From Thermoanaerobaculales bacterium (GTDB lineage Bacteria; Acidobacteriota; Thermoanaerobaculia; Thermoanaerobaculales; Sulfomarinibacteraceae): a stretch of 5,257 nt of DNA. The DNA lies in the NCBI GenBank assembly GCA_025456385.1, contig JALOKS010000202.1, forward strand, positions 1-5,257. The letters are read 5' to 3'. This document shows, in pieces, positions 3,436-5,257 of the stretch (positions are counted from its first letter, which is position 1; each line of letters starts with the position of its first letter). The notes beneath the pieces were generated by a model. It was not told the DNA's origin, searched no databases, and was given only the letters and a program-made list of their open reading frames with translations. The translations under genes were made by a program, and so were the position numbers.

Positions 3436-5257
3436 ATGAAGAACACATGGGTCCGCGTCGCCGTGGTCGTCGCCTCGATTCAGGCCGTGCTCGTCGCCGC
3501 CGCCGCGGCCCAGGAGCTCGAGGTCCTCGCGAGCTTCGACAATCCGCCGCTCGCGCCCACCGGCGGCCTCGTCGTGGGCCCGGACGGATCGTTGTGGGGG
3601 GTCGCGGGCGGCGGCGCCTACGACCGCGGCTCGGTCTTCCGCGTCGCTCCGCCGGCCGGGGAAGAGTCGGCGGAGCTGGTAACGGTCTACTCCTTCCTGG
3701 ACGCGGCCGCCGGAGGGATCGCCGGGCCGCCGGCGCACGGCCTGGTCCTCGCCGACGACGGCAACTTCTACGGCCTCCAGTCCGAACGTGGTGCCCTCTA
3801 CCGCCTCACGCCTCAAGGCGAGTACGAGCTCCTGCAGGTGGTGGGTGCGGATGGCTCCTGCTATCTCACCTACGGTCCACTGGCCTTCTTCGCCGGCGAC
3901 CTCTACGGCACCTGCCGCGCGGGCGGCGACCCGGGCCTCCCGCCGAACCAGCGCGAGGGCACCGTCTTCCGCTTCGGCCTCGACGGCACCCTGACGCGGC
4001 TCCACACCTTCGTGGGCGGCGCCGCGGGCAGGACCCCGGAGGCCGGGCTCACGGTCGGAGCGGACGGGCTCCTCTACGGCACCACGTTGTACGGGGGCAT
4101 TCACGACGCGGGCACGATCTTCAGCCTCGACCCGGCGAGCGGGGTGGTCGAGCTCCTGCACCACTTCAACCGTCCGGTCGACGGCTCGGGTCCGACCGGC
4201 GAGCTCACGCTCGGTCCCGACGGCGCCCTCTACGGCGCCGCGACCTTCGGCGACAACTCCTTCATCGGCTGCGGCACGGTCTTCCGCTTCGACCCCGCGG
4301 CGGCGAGCGATCGCCTCACCGTCCTCCGCAACTTCTCTTGCGCGAAGGGCGAGACCAAGCACCCGACCGGCGGCATGCTGGTGGTCGACGGCTTCCTCTA
4401 CGGCGTGACCTACGGCGACACCATCGACTGGCGGTCCGGCGACGGCGCGGTCTTCCGCATCGAGCTCGCGAGCAACGCCTTCGAGATCCTGCGCAGCCAC
4501 TCGGCGGAGAAGGCCCTCGACGGCGCGCTCGTGCTCGCGCCGGACGGCTTCATCTACGGTCAGGGCACCAGCGGCGGGCGCTCGGCGGTCGACGTCGGCG
4601 AGATCTTCCGCATCGATCCGGCGAGCGGCGCGGTCGAGACCGTGCACCGCTTCGGCGCGGGCGCGGCGCCCCGCCGCCCGTTCTCGCTGGTCGAAGGCGA
4701 GCCGGGCGAGCTCCTGGTCGTCACCCGGGAAAGCGGGGCCACCAACCGCGGCCTGATCTTCCGCCGCGCCGCCGACGGCGAGCTCGGCGTCCTCCACGAG
4801 TTCAGCGATGGCACCTCGGGCGCCTGGGGCATGGGCGCCTTCCTGACCCGGGGCTCCGACGGGCTCTTCTACGGGACGCGCGCCAACGGCGGGACCTTCG
4901 GCGCGGGCAGCATCTTCCGCCTCGACCGCGAGGGGGCCTACACCGAGCTCCACTCCTTCGACGGCAGCTACCCCTGGTACGACAGCGTCCCGCGCGGCGC
5001 CCTCGTCGAGAGCCGCTTCGATCCGGGTCTGTTCTACGGCACTCTCGGCGGAGGCGGCTCCGACGGCGGTGTGTACTCGATCGATGCCGCAGGTGCGTAC
5101 ACGCTGCTCGGCATCTTCACCTCCGAGCAGGGGTCCCCGCGCGGGCGGCTGCTGCAGACCGACGACGGCTGGCTCTACGGAACGGTCGCCGAGTGGTTCA
5201 ACATCACCGGCGGCTACACCGAGTACGGTGCGGTCTTCCGCGCGAACCCGGCCGGCG
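3436..5257 (+). CDS. Secreted GloVer-type (TIGR03803) tandem-repeat protein, C-terminus beyond window
   Basis: The visible 607 residues begin with a signal peptide: MKNTWVR, a hydrophobic stretch to Ala25, and a likely cleavage at AAA|QE (25/26). The rest is a tandem array with consensus GxLxxGxDGxLYGTTxxGG...GxVFRxDPxxGxxxxLHxF, the Gloeobacter/Verrucomicrobia repeat typical of choice-of-anchor GloVer proteins. I count 11 units, with cores near 43-75, 101-137, 147-192, 203-244, 255-300, 312-355, 363-406, 416-456, 467-508, 521-561 and 570-607. Unit 8 is degenerate (LLVVT instead of LYGTT). The units are probably beta-strand blades of a propeller-like fold; that is inferred. Four cysteines are visible (142, 159, 279, 302). 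The family usually ends in a sorting or anchor domain, which would lie to the right. Start ATG 3436 has AGGGAAGGG seven bases upstream. Function is unknown; surface or extracellular location is likely. It is divergent from pirin with its own promoter. Confidence 0.92.
   Translation, partial: MKNTWVRVAVVVASIQAVLVAAAAAQELEVLASFDNPPLAPTGGLVVGPDGSLWGVAGGGAYDRGSVFRVAPPAGEESAELVTVYSFLDAAAGGIAGPPAHGLVLADDGNFYGLQSERGALYRLTPQGEYELLQVVGADGSCYLTYGPLAFFAGDLYGTCRAGGDPGLPPNQREGTVFRFGLDGTLTRLHTFVGGAAGRTPEAGLTVGADGLLYGTTLYGGIHDAGTIFSLDPASGVVELLHHFNRPVDGSGPTGELTLGPDGALYGAATFGDNSFIGCGTVFRFDPAAASDRLTVLRNFSCAKGETKHPTGGMLVVDGFLYGVTYGDTIDWRSGDGAVFRIELASNAFEILRSHSAEKALDGALVLAPDGFIYGQGTSGGRSAVDVGEIFRIDPASGAVETVHRFGAGAAPRRPFSLVEGEPGELLVVTRESGATNRGLIFRRAADGELGVLHEFSDGTSGAWGMGAFLTRGSDGLFYGTRANGGTFGAGSIFRLDREGAYTELHSFDGSYPWYDSVPRGALVESRFDPGLFYGTLGGGGSDGGVYSIDAAGAYTLLGIFTSEQGSPRGRLLQTDDGWLYGTVAEWFNITGGYTEYGAVFRANPAG

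Noticed and set aside
3418..4953. 511-codon minus-strand ORF opposite the repeat protein
   Set aside because: The Glu/Ala/Arg/Val-rich, periodic translation mirrors the repeats on the plus strand. The plus-strand reading has a signal peptide, a ribosome site and recognisable repeats.

Overview
The window is GC-rich DNA (roughly 70% by eye) with bacterial gene layout: short intergenic gaps, clear Shine-Dalgarno sites and GC-ending codons. A secreted protein built of Gloeobacter/Verrucomicrobia-type (GloVer, TIGR03803) repeats, a PLP beta-eliminating lyase and a tandem heptamer repeat together suggest a high-GC Gram-negative such as an Acidobacteriota/Thermoanaerobaculia-like or related environmental lineage. 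That placement is inference only; there is no marker gene.

Layout. (1) 1-987, minus strand: the N-terminal 329 codons of a tryptophanase / tyrosine phenol-lyase family enzyme, running off the left edge. (2) 988-1188: a divergent intergenic region with a possible lyase promoter, six tandem 7-bp repeats and a perfect 12-bp inverted repeat just before a MarR gene. (3) 1189-2383, plus strand: an apparent operon of a MarR-family regulator, a 38-codon ORF that looks like the remnant of a SnoaL-like gene, and an NADPH-dependent FMN reductase whose best start is the non-standard codon ACG at 1814. (4) 2384-2449: a short convergent gap with a GC-rich hairpin. (5) 2450-3163, minus strand: a pirin-family protein with intact metal ligands. 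(6) 3164-3435: a divergent intergenic region with a second copy of the MarR-type operator, a hairpin followed by a T-rich run, short direct repeats and a promoter for the next gene. (7) 3436-5257, plus strand: a secreted tandem-repeat protein, at least 607 residues and 11 repeat units, running off the right edge.

How the genes fit together. The sequence TCGA-N5-TCGATATCGAA occurs upstream of both the MarR operon and the oppositely oriented pirin gene. The simplest reading is a small local regulon in which MarR represses itself, the flavin reductase and the pirin, a combination consistent with a response to quinones or other electrophilic or redox-active aromatics. The lyase and the repeat protein are probably independent flanking genes. 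The most notable points are this shared operator, the decayed middle of the operon (an in-frame SnoaL remnant, a single TGA, then a reductase without a normal start codon), and the lyase's mix of tyrosine phenol-lyase-like length and tryptophanase-like specificity residues. I see nothing that amounts to a wholly new system.
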